Positions 1-12,849 of a DNA stretch of 64,000 nt are shown here, in pieces; the first letter of the stretch is position 1; each line of letters starts with the position of its first letter. The notes beneath the pieces are model-generated. The model worked only from the letters and a program-made list of their open reading frames with translations. It had not been told where the DNA came from and did no database searches. Both the position numbers and the translations under genes were made by a program. Location of the stretch: positions 620,001 to 684,000 of the forward strand of contig MU394052.1 in the NCBI GenBank assembly GCA_022578605.1, given 5' to 3'. The stretch is from Camillea tinctor. Taxonomy: Eukaryota; Ascomycota; Sordariomycetes; Xylariales; Xylariaceae.

Positions 1-2184
1 ACCTAGTTTCTCCCCCCACAGCAGGGGTATTCGGACAACATTTTAGGCCGATTACTATAACCTATGTGTATACTGGAAGAGAGCCATGTAAGAACTACGT
101 CAAGCCCATGACGGCATCCGCCTTGGCTTTTCGGCAGGCTCCTCCTCTAGTTGTAAGTTTCCAGTCCAAGCAGACTGAAATAGGTTTAGATGCGATGCGG
201 GTGCTATGCGTTTTGGCCCTGACCTTCCCTATCGCGTAGCGCGGAGAGACCTGCATTGCATACCTACTACGTATGTACTTACACACAGTACAGTACATCC
301 CGAGGTCCTAGCTGCATAAGAGTTGGTGCCAGGGAGGCGAGGAAGGGTAGGTAGGTAAGGTACATACTAACCTAGGCAGTTAGTAGTTGTAGACAGGCAT
401 CGGTAGGACTTGGTGTCTGTCTTATCTTTAGGGGAGCAGTGGGTGTAAGACCTACATATACCTAGGTTAGGTACTAGGTAGTTTACACACACCTAGGTAA
501 CTTATGTATCCACTTACAGCTTATTGAGGACCTTGGATAGATGAACCCTATAGAAGGGTCACATTACCTACCAGCCTAATCTATACGTATCAAGCATAGG
601 TCTGACACATATGTAAGTGTCTATTAAGACCTGTGATCGATCGAGGCTATGGTAGCCGTGTTGTTAGTAGGTTATAGCTCTAACCAGCTTCGATACATCG
701 ATCAATCTGTATTTGATGTGCGTAAGGTTATGTAGGTCATTATAGCATAAAACCCTTTCAACTGTATGAAGAGTATATGTATGTTGTATTGTATTCTATA
801 TCCTACCCACAAGTTTTCCGGACTTAGGACTTTATTCATGCTGGTATCGTTCATTCACTCACTTACACATACATACGCTCATCCCGTCTTCCAACCCCCG
901 CCAACCGACCAGTCAACCCACTCACACCTTTCAAAGCACATTTAAAATATTCCGCACCTATGTAATCAAGAAGGTCAGCTAGGTAAGTCACCTAACTAAT
1001 AAGTAGTTCAACCCAGTTAGCTTTATCGCATAAATAACGTGCGGTGACAAAGTCACGGGGCAATGAAAACTACGGATGGAGCCTTCTTGACCTGGCCTGA
1101 CCCTGGAAAACCCCCGAGACCCTCTCTCTTCCCCCCTTCCCCGTTTGGGGCGGCGAATAGGATCATACGTATGTTAGTACGTAAGGGTGAAAAGGAAAAG
1201 AGACCTATGTATGGGTGTGGGTGGCCTGACCTTTGTTCGACCTATCCACGCGATCTTATTAGTGAGGTGACCCAGCCCCTAGTCTAATAAGTGAGGCACA
1301 CACACATCTACACTGGGGGATCGGACGGTGGGCGGAAACCAAGAAGCTCTCTCTATCTATCTCACACACACATACATAGACGTAGACTTGCTCGCATTCG
1401 ATTATAGGTAGGTGTGGTTGGTCTTGCGGGCGCCCTGTTTTATAGTGAAGGTGGGGGAAGGGAACAGGAAGGGATGAAAACTTACGTCTACATATGTTAC
1501 CCCACCGGTGTCTTTTCTAACTCTATCCACTCACAATATAGGGAATGCGAGAAAAAGAGACAGGGAAAGTACATGCAAGGAAGTTTGTCTATTCCTCCAC
1601 CACCATCACCGCCCTTCAGATACAGATTGAGGGGGTGGAAACTGATTCAAAGGAAAAAGAAGGATGACCCCGCTTCTAGCTTGGGGGTTTTTTTTTTAGT
1701 ATAAAAGGAAGAATAAGAGAGCTAATTCATACCTGTTGACCTATGTATTATATAATCTAGATAGATGCTTAGATATACACCGTTAGATATATCTATATAT
1801 ATATCGTCAAAGTTTCCCTCTTCCTATTTCTCGTTGTGTTAGTTCTAATTACATCACACACGTACGATTACAGCATACGAACACTTCCCTTGTCCTCACT
1901 TCTCTTCCTTAAACTGTTCCTCTATCCAGAGTAAGTCAACCCTTCTTAATAGCATTGATGATATATGTCGCCTACCTTCCTCTTCCCTTCTCCTCTTTCG
2001 TCTAGATAAAATGTCAGACATTGGTTATTGATGCTACTTATACCTATCCGCCTGTCTGTCTGCCTACATATAATTAGCATAACTTGACTCACAAAATAAA
2101 ACACACAGACAAGCCAAGCCAACGTTCAATAACCGCCAACCGCATTATTCCACCACTTATTAACCACCTCTCAACCTCACAAAA
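1..2184. other. Intergenic region and leader of the small Cys-rich gene
   Basis: No supported gene. The stretch is rich in short TACCTA/CCTAGGTA-type words (for example 365-500 and 978-1000), with scattered microsatellites such as TCTATCTATC near 1352 and TATA runs near 1785-1803. From about 1810 to 2184 the + strand is pyrimidine-rich (TTCCCTCTTCC-type tracts), as in leaders of strongly expressed ascomycete genes, so part of it is probably the promoter and 5' leader of the gene starting at 2185. Reading frames here are short and of biased composition. Confidence 0.6.
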
Positions 2185-2622
2185 ATGCATAACGCAAACT
2201 GTCCCAAGTGCGGTGCTGCGTTCGCTGGCGAGTCCAAGACCTGCGGCTCGTGCGGTGCGGTAAGTAGTATTCCTTACTCCTCTTATTGTTACTCTTATTA
2301 TTACTTCTCCCTTTGACAAACACCATCTCTCCCCTTTAACATCTCGTGTGATCATGTTACTCACCCAGCCTTCTAAACCCTCCTCTACCCATGTATTTCC
2401 TTTCCCTCAACCTTGCCCCCAACTCTCTCTCCCTCTCCTGATCAAAAGTCTTGTATACGAGGTTGTCTTACCTCAACACGCATATACATACGTTCTTCGC
2501 TCTTTGACCCTTTCACCTTCTCTCCCTTGAGCACGGAGCAAGATATATATACGAAAACCTAAACAGAAGTGACGAAACTAACGAGGACCTTCCCCTTTCA
2601 CCCACAGACCTGCCCCGTCTAG
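2185..2622 (+). CDS. 29-residue five-cysteine microprotein (zinc-ribbon-like), two exons
   Basis: Not a family I can name. Exon 1 is 2185-2259, a 348-bp intron is 2260-2607, and exon 2 is 2608-2622 with stop TAG at 2620-2622. The product is 29 residues with a CPKC knuckle at 6-9, a CGSC knuckle at 20-23 and one more Cys at 27, which is the spacing of a minimal zinc ribbon or a metal-binding peptide. Support: the start context (CCTCACAAAAATG) is favourable; the donor is GTAAGT; a CTAAC branch site (2578-2582) lies about 25 nt before a pyrimidine-rich CAG acceptor; the frame closes five codons after the junction; and a pyrimidine-rich leader precedes the start. If the intron is retained, translation runs on into a short Tyr/Ser-rich tail. 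A metal-handling or protein-contact role is only inference. The main doubt is whether so short a frame is translated. Confidence 0.6.
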
Positions 2623-3722
2623 AGAAAGCTCACCTGATTGATGCCTACGAGGCTCGAGGGGTTCAGTCAGTTGAATGATATGTTACGTTTGAGTTGAGCA
2701 CGGCCCAGCAAAGCCGCCTTCCCGGTAGCACAGCTCGGGGGGACATTTCCTTCCTTCCTTTGTTGTTCAGAACTACGGAATTATTGTCGTTGTCGTCCTT
2801 CTTTTCTTCTCTGTTCTCATTTCAGCATGGCGAGTAAGCAGCCAGGGCAACGGGGCGAGAGCGGTTGAGCAGGATTCGGTAAGGTAGTGAGGGCATGAAA
2901 GGAGTTAGAGGAGGCGACTGATAAGGGAGATTTGGCGATTGGTTTATAGAGCATAGCGGTGGTTTGGAGCTGTCTTTATAACGTATGTTGGTGCGTTTTC
3001 TATAAATATTACCCAACTAGTCATCCATTCTTTTATCTTCACTGGGCTATGGGGAGAAAGAGGAAGGTATACATGTACGACCTCCCTATGGGGTTGTGTA
3101 CATGTAAGCATACAGAATGTTAAAACTGATAAATTCGAAAGCCAACCTTCGTGTGTATCTACACGTATAACACTCACACGTGCATCGTGATAGGGAAAAG
3201 GAACAATAGCACAGATGACTAACTAGGTCGGGTCTTATCTACCATCAATAGGCTTAGAAACGATCATGTTCATGAAGCATACTGTTTTATCCCACCTATG
3301 CATATAATCACCAGTCAAATCGATCGAATCGGCATCGTTGGTGTCGCCGTTAGTGTCGTCGTCGAACCAAGTAGCCAAGGTTCATTCATGAGCCAATGAA
3401 CAACATACACATCAACCCATATTCGCCCCCTCGGCAGCGTATACAAACCCGCAGGATTGGTTCTGCTCTGTCTAGACTGTGTAGATGGGACGTTTCCTAA
3501 CCCTCTTACGCGCGCTTGCGATAACATTTACTACACCACTACCAACTATCCAGGGGACACAGCAACACAAACTCCCCTTTGCCCCCCTCAACCCTCTCAA
3601 AGGATCCTAACTACCTAGCCAATATCCTTTGCGTCTATTGACTTGCACTTGTCGTACTTACATGCGTGTAAGCGCGGGATGCCTGATGAGTTTCCACCTC
3701 CCCCAACAAGTAGGCTAGCTTT

Positions 3723-3753
<31 letters not shown>

Positions 3754-5463
3754 GGCAAATTAGATACAGATGGCGGGACATTTAAATATCTAACTGTATA
3801 TCTATCTATAGACTAACATAGCTAACCTAAGGCTAAATCGACACCCCCGACCCTCAAGGCATGTTAGACGAACTAAGAATAAAACTGCCGTCGTGATAAG
3901 TAAGGGATGAATTGTCAGTGAGGCTGAAGCTGTACCTACACCATTGCCGCTACCACTAGCCTATCTCTCTAGACTACGTCCTCCCCTCCATCCACTCACA
4001 CAGCCTCGCGTCCCTCGACCTACTTTAGTTTTCTTTCTCTTTACCTCCACGCGGGGTACATACTCGCGCAGAGACCAAAGAAAACCAACAACTTTCCACG
4101 AGGCACCTTGGCCTCTTTCTCTCTCTTTCAAGGCATCTTTCCCATAATCTCATACTGAAATCCACCCATCTCCCCAACCCCCCTAGCACGATATTCTTAA
4201 AAGCAAAGACCCGAAAGGGAAGAAGGAAAAAAAAGCAAGAGTGAGAAACAGGCTGGAGATAGACAATATCAGGATAGGAAACAACCCCCGTCGGGAGAAT
4301 AAAGTTCGACCTGCCGAACCGGGGAAGAAACCAAACAGCGTGATGATCTCGAAACTAGTCTATCTAACCTGACTATGTATTTAGTTAGAATGGAGAAGAA
4401 GAAAAATCAGTCCATTTCCCCACGCTCGTGGGTGTGTCGGTGGAGTTGAGACGAGTCAGTCAAGTTCACTTAGTTGGGATGCTATCGTCCATGTACCGTG
4501 CCGGCCGCTTTGCGATATAACGTCGACTAGGAGAAGGATAAGAGGCCATGTGCATGATAAGCAGCGCTTTGACATGTCCTACGTAAGTATATACTTACAC
4601 TACGCTCATCGCTTCTTATATCCACACGTACATACGTAACGTAGACACTCGAGATATACACATAATTATATGCCCGAGTCTATCTCCGTCGGCACTTACG
4701 TAGAGAGCAGTGAAGAATGATCCACTCAGTTCCCCAAGTCACGGTCGTTTACGAGCTTATGTCAGATAAAGAAATGAATAGATAAAGTAAATAGATAGAT
4801 ATATTACAGGACATACACATAGGTAAGGTAGAGAGATAGATAGCAAATCACTTTGGTTGTTGATAGGGGGGACCGCCAAAAAAAATCTTCAAATCGATAG
4901 GGAAAAAAAAACCAGTCCATGAGCATTATCAAAGGAGTATGGTTGGAGAAAGACAGAAAGAGTAATCCCTAAGCAACAAGTGTCCATCTCCGGTTGGTCT
5001 AACGCGGGATCGGTGAGAGAGCAGTAAAAAAAAGGAGAAGATTTATGATATAGCCGTATTCTCTGGGGCTGGCTCGCCAATCTTGACACACACATACGCG
5101 CACACGCAACACCCCCAAACTTTCTTTCCTCCTTTCTAACAGCACCCCTCCCCTTTGCATGCCTCTCGCTTTCTGTCCATAGTTTCCATGTACCACGATA
5201 ACTGCCGCCTATCACCATTACCTTCTCCATGCAAGCTGAGAGGCATGTGAAGAGTTAACCTAAGTAAGCACGCCGGCCGAAGAGCAGTTACAAGAGAGTA
5301 GACGGATCAAACTCCAGCCAAAACCATGATGCATAGGTGAATCAACCCTTTCCCGTCCGCTCAAACACCCTCAAATCATCTGAACACGTCATTCATTCGC
5401 CAGATGTGAAAGACGATGAATCACGCCGGGATATCGAAGGTATCATAAGGGGTTGTTGATTGT
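2623..5463. other. Intergenic region
   Basis: No supported gene. It probably holds the 3' UTR of the microprotein gene (from 2623) and, at its right end, the 3' UTR of rho1, which is transcribed leftward. It contains a TA microsatellite at about 3722-3740 and C/T-rich tracts at 3936-4195. The short frames on both strands have no recognisable composition or motifs. Confidence 0.6.
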
Positions 5464-6615
5464 TTACAGGACTAAGCACTTGGAGTGCTTCTTGGGGCGG
5501 CTTCGGGATAGCAGAGCAGCACGGGTGGCGTGCTCGAACACCTCCCGGACACCCTCGTTCGTCTTGGCCGAACACTCTAGATACTTGTAGGCACCGATCT
5601 TCTTGCGGACATCCTCACCCTATTATTGATAAATTCATTAGTAACTGTGGAAAAGAGAAGAGAAAAAACACACGAGGTTGGGGGATCGGCGATATTGTTT
5701 TTTGGGGGGGAAGAGCATTGTGTTTTTTTTTTCTTTGGCCCCAATACCGATGAAAATGACGCGAAAACTGGGATAATGCAAACTTACCTCCTCAGGAGAG
5801 ACGGGCTTCTGGCTGGTCTTTCGGAGCTCCTCAATAGTCTTGGCGTCGTAGCGCAGATCCTTCTTGCAGCCAACGAGGATGATGGGTAGGCCCTGGCAGA
5901 AATGAAGAACCTCGGAAATCCACTGTGGATAGAGGAGCACGTGTCAGTAGGCTGGTAAACTCCGCGGGGCGGGATAAGGGGGTCACGGCTGATGGGGGGA
6001 GGGGGGTTTCTGCTGACCTTCTCTTGGACGTTGTCCAGGGAATCGGGCGAGTCGACAGCAAAGCAGATGAGGATAACGTGAGAGTCAGGGTACGACAGAG
6101 GTCGGAGACGGTCGTAATCTTCCTGACCAGCCGTATCCCATAGAGCTAGTTCAACATGCTTGCCATCGACCTCGACATCGGCGACGTAGTTCTCAAAGAC
6201 GGTAGGGACGTAGACCTGTTTAGGGGGAAAGAGATACGGTCAGCGTGTCACGAGGCAGTGTAGGGTCGCGATGACATCAAAAAAACGCGATGGCCGGGCG
6301 TGGGAGGGAATCAATGGGCGACGATGCCGATGGGCTTTGGGTTGAGCAACGATGTCCGAAGTCCCTTTGTTTCGGTATGACGCGGGCGGATCTTGGCAAA
6401 AAGGCGAAAAAAAAACACGATGACGACGAAAGCTGTTTATTCTTACCTCAGGGAACGTGCCCTTGGAGAAGACGCTGTGTGCATTTAGCATTAGCAACGA
6501 CAACAACAAATAGACAGAATCATCATCTCGAGAGGATAGCGACATACATCAACAAACACGTCTTACCACAGGCACCGTCACCGACGATGACCAACTTTCG
6601 GCGGATTTCAGCCAT
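5464..6615 (-). CDS. rho1: Rho1-type small GTPase (five exons)
   Basis: Rho1 is the prenylated GTPase that activates glucan synthase and protein kinase C in fungal cell-wall integrity and polarity. Exons in transcript order are 6615-6548, 6474-6447, 6215-6018, 5922-5788 and 5619-5464. They join in frame to 194 residues, the usual length. Visible motifs are the P-loop GDGACGKT (12-19), the effector loop [10 protein letters not shown] (33-42), DTAGQE (59-64), the Rho-type CKKD (117-120) in place of NKxD, ECSAK (158-162), a basic tail RPKKHSK, and the CAAX box CLVL (191-194), which predicts geranylgeranylation. The intron after codon 22 splits Ile23 with a GTATGT donor; the third donor is the weaker GTCAGC. 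The start is the only ATG giving the canonical Rho N-terminus. The identity is very secure; Rho1 is preferred over other Rho paralogues because of the near-canonical sequence. Confidence 0.96.
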
Positions 6616-9600
6616 GGTTGATGTAGTGTAGATGTAGAACGGACGGTATTAGGGGGAGAGAAAGAAGAAGAGGAAGAAGAGCTTTTGCGTCGAAGGGGGG
6701 GTATTCAGAGGAATATGCAAGACGTTTAGTTTAAAAAAAAAGAAAAAGAAAAAAAAGACGTCAAAAGAAGTCGATGAAGGCAATAGAAATTGCTGATCGT
6801 ACTGGAATTTCTTGGGTTGATGCCGGATGATGGGAAGAGGGATGGGAATGGAGATTGATGATGGAGAGTTGTAAGTGTAGGTAAGTTTAGAGGTAGGAAT
6901 GGATGGGAAGAAGAAGGAAGATAGTTGCTGCTCAATTGACAGGCACGGAGGATTGATTACAAGACAAGGTAGCAGCAAAGCAAGCAATAGCCAGCAGGTC
7001 CAAGTCCAGTTAGGTACATAACAGGAAACCAAAGCAACCAAGCCCACCAGCGGGCCACCAAATAAGGAAACACCCAGGACCGATATGAACTTAGCGGGGC
7101 CCTTGTCTATATTGTTAAGGGACTGCATTGTTTTTTGCGGTTGAGCCCTACCATCCTCGTGTACCTCTTTTTCTCTTTTTTTTCTTCTTTTTTCTTTCTT
7201 AGTCTTCTTTTTAGTCCTTTAGTCCTTTGGCACCAGTCCTTGTACGGATATAGCGTCTTTTCCATGGTGGTCCTTGCGCATCACCCCCCGGGTTTAGTTC
7301 ATCAAAGACAAGAAGAGAGAGAACAGAGAGAGAGAGACAAGAGCAGAGAGAGCGGGAGAGGCAGCCAACCGGCAAATCAGTCATGACAATATTCTTACTC
7401 TTACAGTCTGGTCATTCATCATTCATTCGGCCTGTAATATCCGGCTCTCTTTATTTTTTTCTTCTCCAATTTGCACTGTTATCTAACCTAGCCTAACTGT
7501 ACTTACTTAGTTGTATTGTACACTACCTACCAAAGGTACGCAATACATTACTGCACTAAAATAAAAAGTTCAGTGGTTTCTCCCCTGTCATATCTCCGAC
7601 AAAACCGATTTACAGCGGAAGATGCCACTAAACCCAGTCCCCCCAACCTCCCCGGGAGCAATCCCAATTCAGGTCAATTCCAACTATTTACCGTATTCTG
7701 CCGTTCCAAATTTGCGCTTGGCAGGTTTTTTCTTTCTTTCTTCCTTATACGATACGACACGCAAGACACCAATAAAATACAACACTGTGTGCTCCTTTTT
7801 TTTTTTCTCTGTTAGTACGCGTACATCCATACATTTTATATACATACATATCTGTTTATTTACTTATCTATAAATATACCTATATATAAACCTTGCATTA
7901 GCTGTATATATGCAATATGTAAGTAGTTCTTCTTGTTCTTCCTGTTCTTCCTTATGCCTATTGTCTTGTTAGTGTATATGCACCCATACCTAGACTACTA
8001 GGTTACATGATTACGGGGTACATATCTACCTCTACCCTAGCATTTACGTAGTATGTCCAGGTATCTCTCTGTCCATCTTGGGGCATAATATAACTAACCG
8101 TTTACACCATCTAAATATTGTTAGTGATCTCCAGCTATCTCTACCTATGTATTAACAAGAAGAGAATCCATCACGCCACAAGGTTTGAAGAACAATAAAC
8201 GATAACAACTTGCGGCGGTCTCAACATTGCCTCCTCGCCGTCATTCTATTATTCCGTGGTCCAACAAGCCCCCCCAAGTTTCATCATCATCACATATTAA
8301 TGAGATGCAATAAAATTCAAGACGTCCAAGCGAAATGGAAATTTACAAGACAAGGACACGCAGTGATCAAACTGAGAACTCGGAAACCGAGCATAAGAGG
8401 AGGGAAAGGGTTTCGTCTTTTTTTTTTTTTTTACCCTTTCTTCACCGACTGGTACTGCGTTAGCCGCCTGCTGATCTGGGCGTTCAGCTGAATTATTGTG
8501 GCTCAGTGATGTGATCACTTCTCTTTTTCGCCATCTTCCCTCCTCCTTTGTTCGTCCACGCGGCGATCCGGCGGCTCCTGTCTACGGGGTTGTGGGGAGG
8601 GGAACATGTGAATTTCCTCTTCCAAGTGGGAGGGAAGAAAAACGTATTCTGTAAGGTTATCGTTTTGATGATGATTGGTCTGGTAGTGTCGTGTAAGTCT
8701 GCCTACCTGCCTACCTATCAACCTATCTACCCCTACTATGTAAGTACCTAAGCTTATGATGTCTGGAGTAGAAGAAAGACCAGTGGTTGGTCATTACCGA
8801 GAACGTCAAGGATTATTATGTAGTGCAGTGTAGTATATAGTATAGGTAGCTTTCTCGTATGCGTAAGGATTAGGTAGGCTCTGTCTAATAGCTACCTACT
8901 TTATGCAAGCACTCCAAACCGCCTACATACACATACACATACATCATTCATCATACATCATTCATACATACGTACTTACATATCTCTATCCTACCGGAGG
9001 AGAAGCTTCTCCTTCTTTTCTTTTCTCTTCTCTCCATTTTCCTTTTATTTATTTATTTTCTTTCTTTCTTTCTTTCTTTCTTTTTTTCTTTCCACGTATT
9101 ACCCATAGGTACTCACTCTGATTTGAACAACTCATCGATAACGTTATTAGTTGGAACCATCAAACAGCCAGGTTACAGAATACAACAGTACAAGAAACCA
9201 CGATCAGACGATCCAAGAGTTTGGAAGCTTTGGTGCTATGCTAGTCTTGTCACATCCAACCATTATTCAATGGACTCATTCAAGTTAGATTACTATCGAT
9301 TTCCTTCAAGTTGATGAAAAAAAAAAAGTCAGCCAGAAAGGACCGGGCACTTCTACTTCGTTCCCCCTTTTTTATTATCTTTCCCCATTTCGCATTTTTG
9401 AGGTGTCTATCCTAGTTTGGGGCGATGCCCCCCTTCCCCCATCCAAGCCTTCTCCCAGTCCAACGGTAGGGGTCCTCTTTTAACTAGCTTGAACTAATCC
9501 ATACACTGCGCTGCACAAGGTACATACACTGGCTGCGTGTCGTCCCTCAAGTCGACCTATGACAGATAACGGAGTCCATGTATACCTACTAAATACAGTA

Positions 9601-10926
9601 GGTTAAGATGATTTTTCCTTTTCTTGTTGCTCAGTCCGAAAGAAACCAAGACAAGTCCCCTCTCATACACGCCTGAAACTTGAAGAGGTCTAGGCCTTGA
9701 TGACGACATTATTATGTTGTGTATCTACCCTGGGGTCACTGAGTGAGGTCTAGGTTAGGTTAGAGGACTTGAGATACGAGTCCACTATATACAAGATCAT
9801 ACATATGTACCAGATATTGTGTCTATGCCTATTGCATCTCTACGCTTAGAATAAAAACCAATACACGCCCCTAGATACCTGGTGTATGCATACATACATA
9901 CCTAGGTAGCACATGAAAGAGAGAGTCCGGGTGGTTGACCAAGGAAGGGTGATGCTATCAGTGCTTCAAGGTCCGCATAATGGTGTCATCGGCAGATAGT
10001 CCGATCATCATTGATGAACTGGCGAGTAAGTATGAACAAGTAAGATCACAGCCAACAAATCAAATATATATTAACACATGCTTACTTTAAAGAGTGCCTA
10101 GGATTAGGTAGGTAGTATGTTAGATTATGTTGGGAAGCAAGTTGGTATTGGCAGCTTTCTTCAGTTTTAGTATAATTATTATTATTATTATGATAATGAA
10201 TATTATGAGTATGATTAGAATTGGGAGTATGTACCTAGGTACTTGAGCATTCGCATTTTGTTACCTAATATAACTCGAAGAAGGTAAGGATAAAGCAGGT
10301 ACTTAAGTACTAACATGTCTCGACGCATGTATGCAGAATATTGTCTATTGGAATTACTAGACGGGAAGTTCCAGGGCATGAATTGCATAAACTTAAGGAA
10401 GTTAAGGAACTTAAGGGGATCCGGGGACGGGATACGGCACTTGGTGGACCCGACAGTGGAAAGAGGGACGGCGGTTGGGATTATCCGGGCCAATAGCACA
10501 CTGCGGGGCTTGATTGGCCAAAATTGACAACGCCCGCTAATCGAGTCTCTTAGTGGTCGAAGCTTTTGTAAATTTTTGGTTTGCGAAAGGAAAGAAACCA
10601 TCATTAACACCACTAATCACTAACAACTCAATTTACCCTCACTCACCACCGGAGGGGGTTTTGCTCACGAGAGGGACGAGAAAGAAAGAGAGAGGGAGTG
10701 AGGGATCAGGAAAAAAAAGGGAAGAGAGAAAAAAAAGAAGAAATAAAAGAAGGGAATCAAGAAGAGACAATATGATATAAGACCCCTCTCTCTCTGTGGT
10801 CGATTAAATAAACGCTTTCCTACCGACCTAATCGAACCTATCCCCACTGTCTCGACCGAAGAGAGAACGAAATACAATATATATATATATATATTTTAAA
10901 AATAGAGAAGTGAGCACAGGGAGATA
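6616..10926. other. Intergenic region with rho1 leader
   Basis: No supported gene. On the - strand the first several hundred bases (6616 to about 7240) form the upstream leader/promoter of rho1, with strong purine runs on the + strand that are pyrimidine-rich in the transcript (for example 6655-6690 and 6733-6760). Beyond lie T-rich tracts (7165-7200, 8418-8432), a TTTC run near 9059-9085, A/T-rich spacers and TACCTA-type words. Just before 10927 there is a GA-rich tract and a TA run (about 10878-10893), presumably promoter of the uL24m gene; an inverted CCAAT (GATTGGCC) lies at about 10512. Confidence 0.55.
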
Positions 10927-12238
10927 ATGCAGAAGATCCTCCGCCGTGTAGCAACCGCTGAGCGGGTGGTAGCTAAACGACGGGCTGTGAAGGACCGGCG
11001 GATATTCAAGAAGGAGAAGAAAGAAGATTTTGACTTAACCCGGCGGCAGCTGTCTGTGGCTAGAGACGAGTTTCAAACGGCGAAGCAGGCCGTACGCGAT
11101 GACTGGGCCATGGGTCCGCTATCGCCGCGCCTCGACTTTGGTACACGGGATGGCATGAAGGGCGCTATACACGAGGTTCGCTTTCAGTCCAACACACGCA
11201 TGACTCTTGTCCAGCGCAACCGCCGTTGCCAGTGGGCTGGTGGTGCCTATAACCTCAACCTTGCCGTGGGTGACCGTGTTGTGCTGATCGATGGGCCGGA
11301 CAAGGGTCGCATCGGCCCCATCAGTGAAATCGATTATGACAGGGCCGAGGTCACCGTCAGAGACTTGAACAAGGTAAACCGATGCGATCATCACGTTTTA
11401 TACCAGCTGCTAATTTGCCCTTACCATAAAACCTTAGTCCAATGTCAGGGTACAACCTGAGCTCCGCGGGCCCAACGACCCTGCAGCGTTGAATATGGAA
11501 ATGTCCATACCTATTTCATCTGTGCGGCTCGTCCACCCCATGCAAGACCCCCAGACCGGTGCGGTACGGGACGTGATAATCAACCGGTTAACCCACGGGC
11601 CTATTATACACGACCGGCAGTCCGGAGAGAAGAGGTGGGACCGTATCGTGCCGGGCATGAACGTATCGATCCCTTGGCCGCCCCAGCCCGAGGACGAAGT
11701 AAAGGACTACACGGGCGACACGCTGCGTATCGACGTCGAAGAGCGCACGTTTACGCCCACGCTGCTGACCCCACCCATGCCCGAGTCCGTGATCGACGAG
11801 CTGCGCGGCCCTTACAGTCGTTTCCGTACGCGCCACTCGCCCGAGTACATCGCGCGCCTCGAGGCCGAGGAGCAGGCCAAGCGCGACCGCGTCAAGCTGA
11901 TGGACAGCATGCGCACGCCGCTGCAGGAGTTCCACCGCGCCGAGCGCGCCAACAAGAAGAAGAAGGGCAAGCCCCGCCTCACCCTCGAAATGCTCGAGAA
12001 GATCGGCGAGGTCATCGCCCGGAACCGCGAGAGAACCCTCAACGCCGACACATCTACGAGTCCCTACGTCCTTGGTACCCGCGACGAGGTTATCGCTGCT
12101 ACATCTCCAGAAACTCCTGCTCCTCCTTCCTCGACGAGCGAGGCCCCGCCCGCGCCATCAACGGCAGACGCGGCCCCTGTTAATATCGAGAGCCCGCCTC
12201 CGAATCAAGAGCCTCCCCCGTCTCCGCCGTCTTCGTGA
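10927..12238 (+). CDS. Mitochondrial large-subunit ribosomal protein uL24m (yeast Mrpl40 type)
   Basis: Component of the mitochondrial 54S ribosomal subunit. Exons are 10927-11373 and 11438-12238, joined across a 64-bp intron, giving 415 residues. The first 35 residues are basic, as expected of a mitochondrial targeting sequence. A KOW-type segment at about 114-148 (LAVGDRVVLIDGPDKGRIG followed by an acidic/hydrophobic strand) marks the L24 fold. The C-terminal half contains a conserved VRLVHP stretch, a region with RPYSRFRTRHSPEY-like sequence, a Lys-rich linker, and a low-complexity Ala/Pro/Ser tail over the last 60 or so residues. It is longer than bacterial L24 (about 105 residues), as usual for fungal uL24m. 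The start at 10927 begins the open frame and the basic presequence. It converges with the Elongator gene, leaving 611 bp between stop codons. Confidence 0.88.
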
Positions 12239-12849
12239 AGCTAGGAAGAAACCCAGGAGAAATAGATTCTAAAACCCCGATAGCAATCGGTCTATCGGTC
12301 CGGGAGCATGATAGACAGGGTATATAAAAAGGGGGCATCTGCCATCGTAGAAAGATACCCTAGACCTAAACCCTACCCCTTCCTTCTCCTCCTCCATTAA
12401 GGGAATTGGGGAGGGCAGAAGGCGGAGGGGGGAGCAGGGGGGCGGAAGAATAAGAGGAAGGAGGGTGAGGAGAGGATGAGGAGAGATAGATGAAAAAAAA
12501 ATATCATCACTTCTCCACGTGTAACATAAAAAAAGAAAACGTGTACATATGTATAACGTGTGAAGAGTAGAGAAAGGGGAGAGTCAATATAAAAAAAAGT
12601 AAAACAGTTCAAACGAAATGCCAATCCAATCTATGTAGTCAAAATACCCCAAGTTAAGCTACTCTGAAATAAGGTGGGATAATATGAAAGAGAGAGAAGG
12701 AATAGCATATCTGCCGTTGAATCGTGTTATAAGCGAACCCTCCTATCTGTCTTCTATTATCCCTTAGAAACCCTATTCCCCCCCCTCCCCCTTTTCAGGT
12801 TAAGCAGGTATGTAAGTTACATACATAGTATATCCCCTCCCATTCCCTC
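12239..12849. other. Convergent 3' region between uL24m and Elongator subunit 1
   Basis: 611 bp between two stop codons facing each other. The sequence is purine-rich around 12409-12490 and contains several A8-9 runs, consistent with overlapping 3' UTRs and polyadenylation signals. No gene is seen. Confidence 0.6.

Noticed and set aside
11635..12183. 182-codon + strand frame rich in Arg, Ala and His
   Set aside because: Alternate frame of the second exon of uL24m, which carries the conserved ribosomal sequence in the correct frame.
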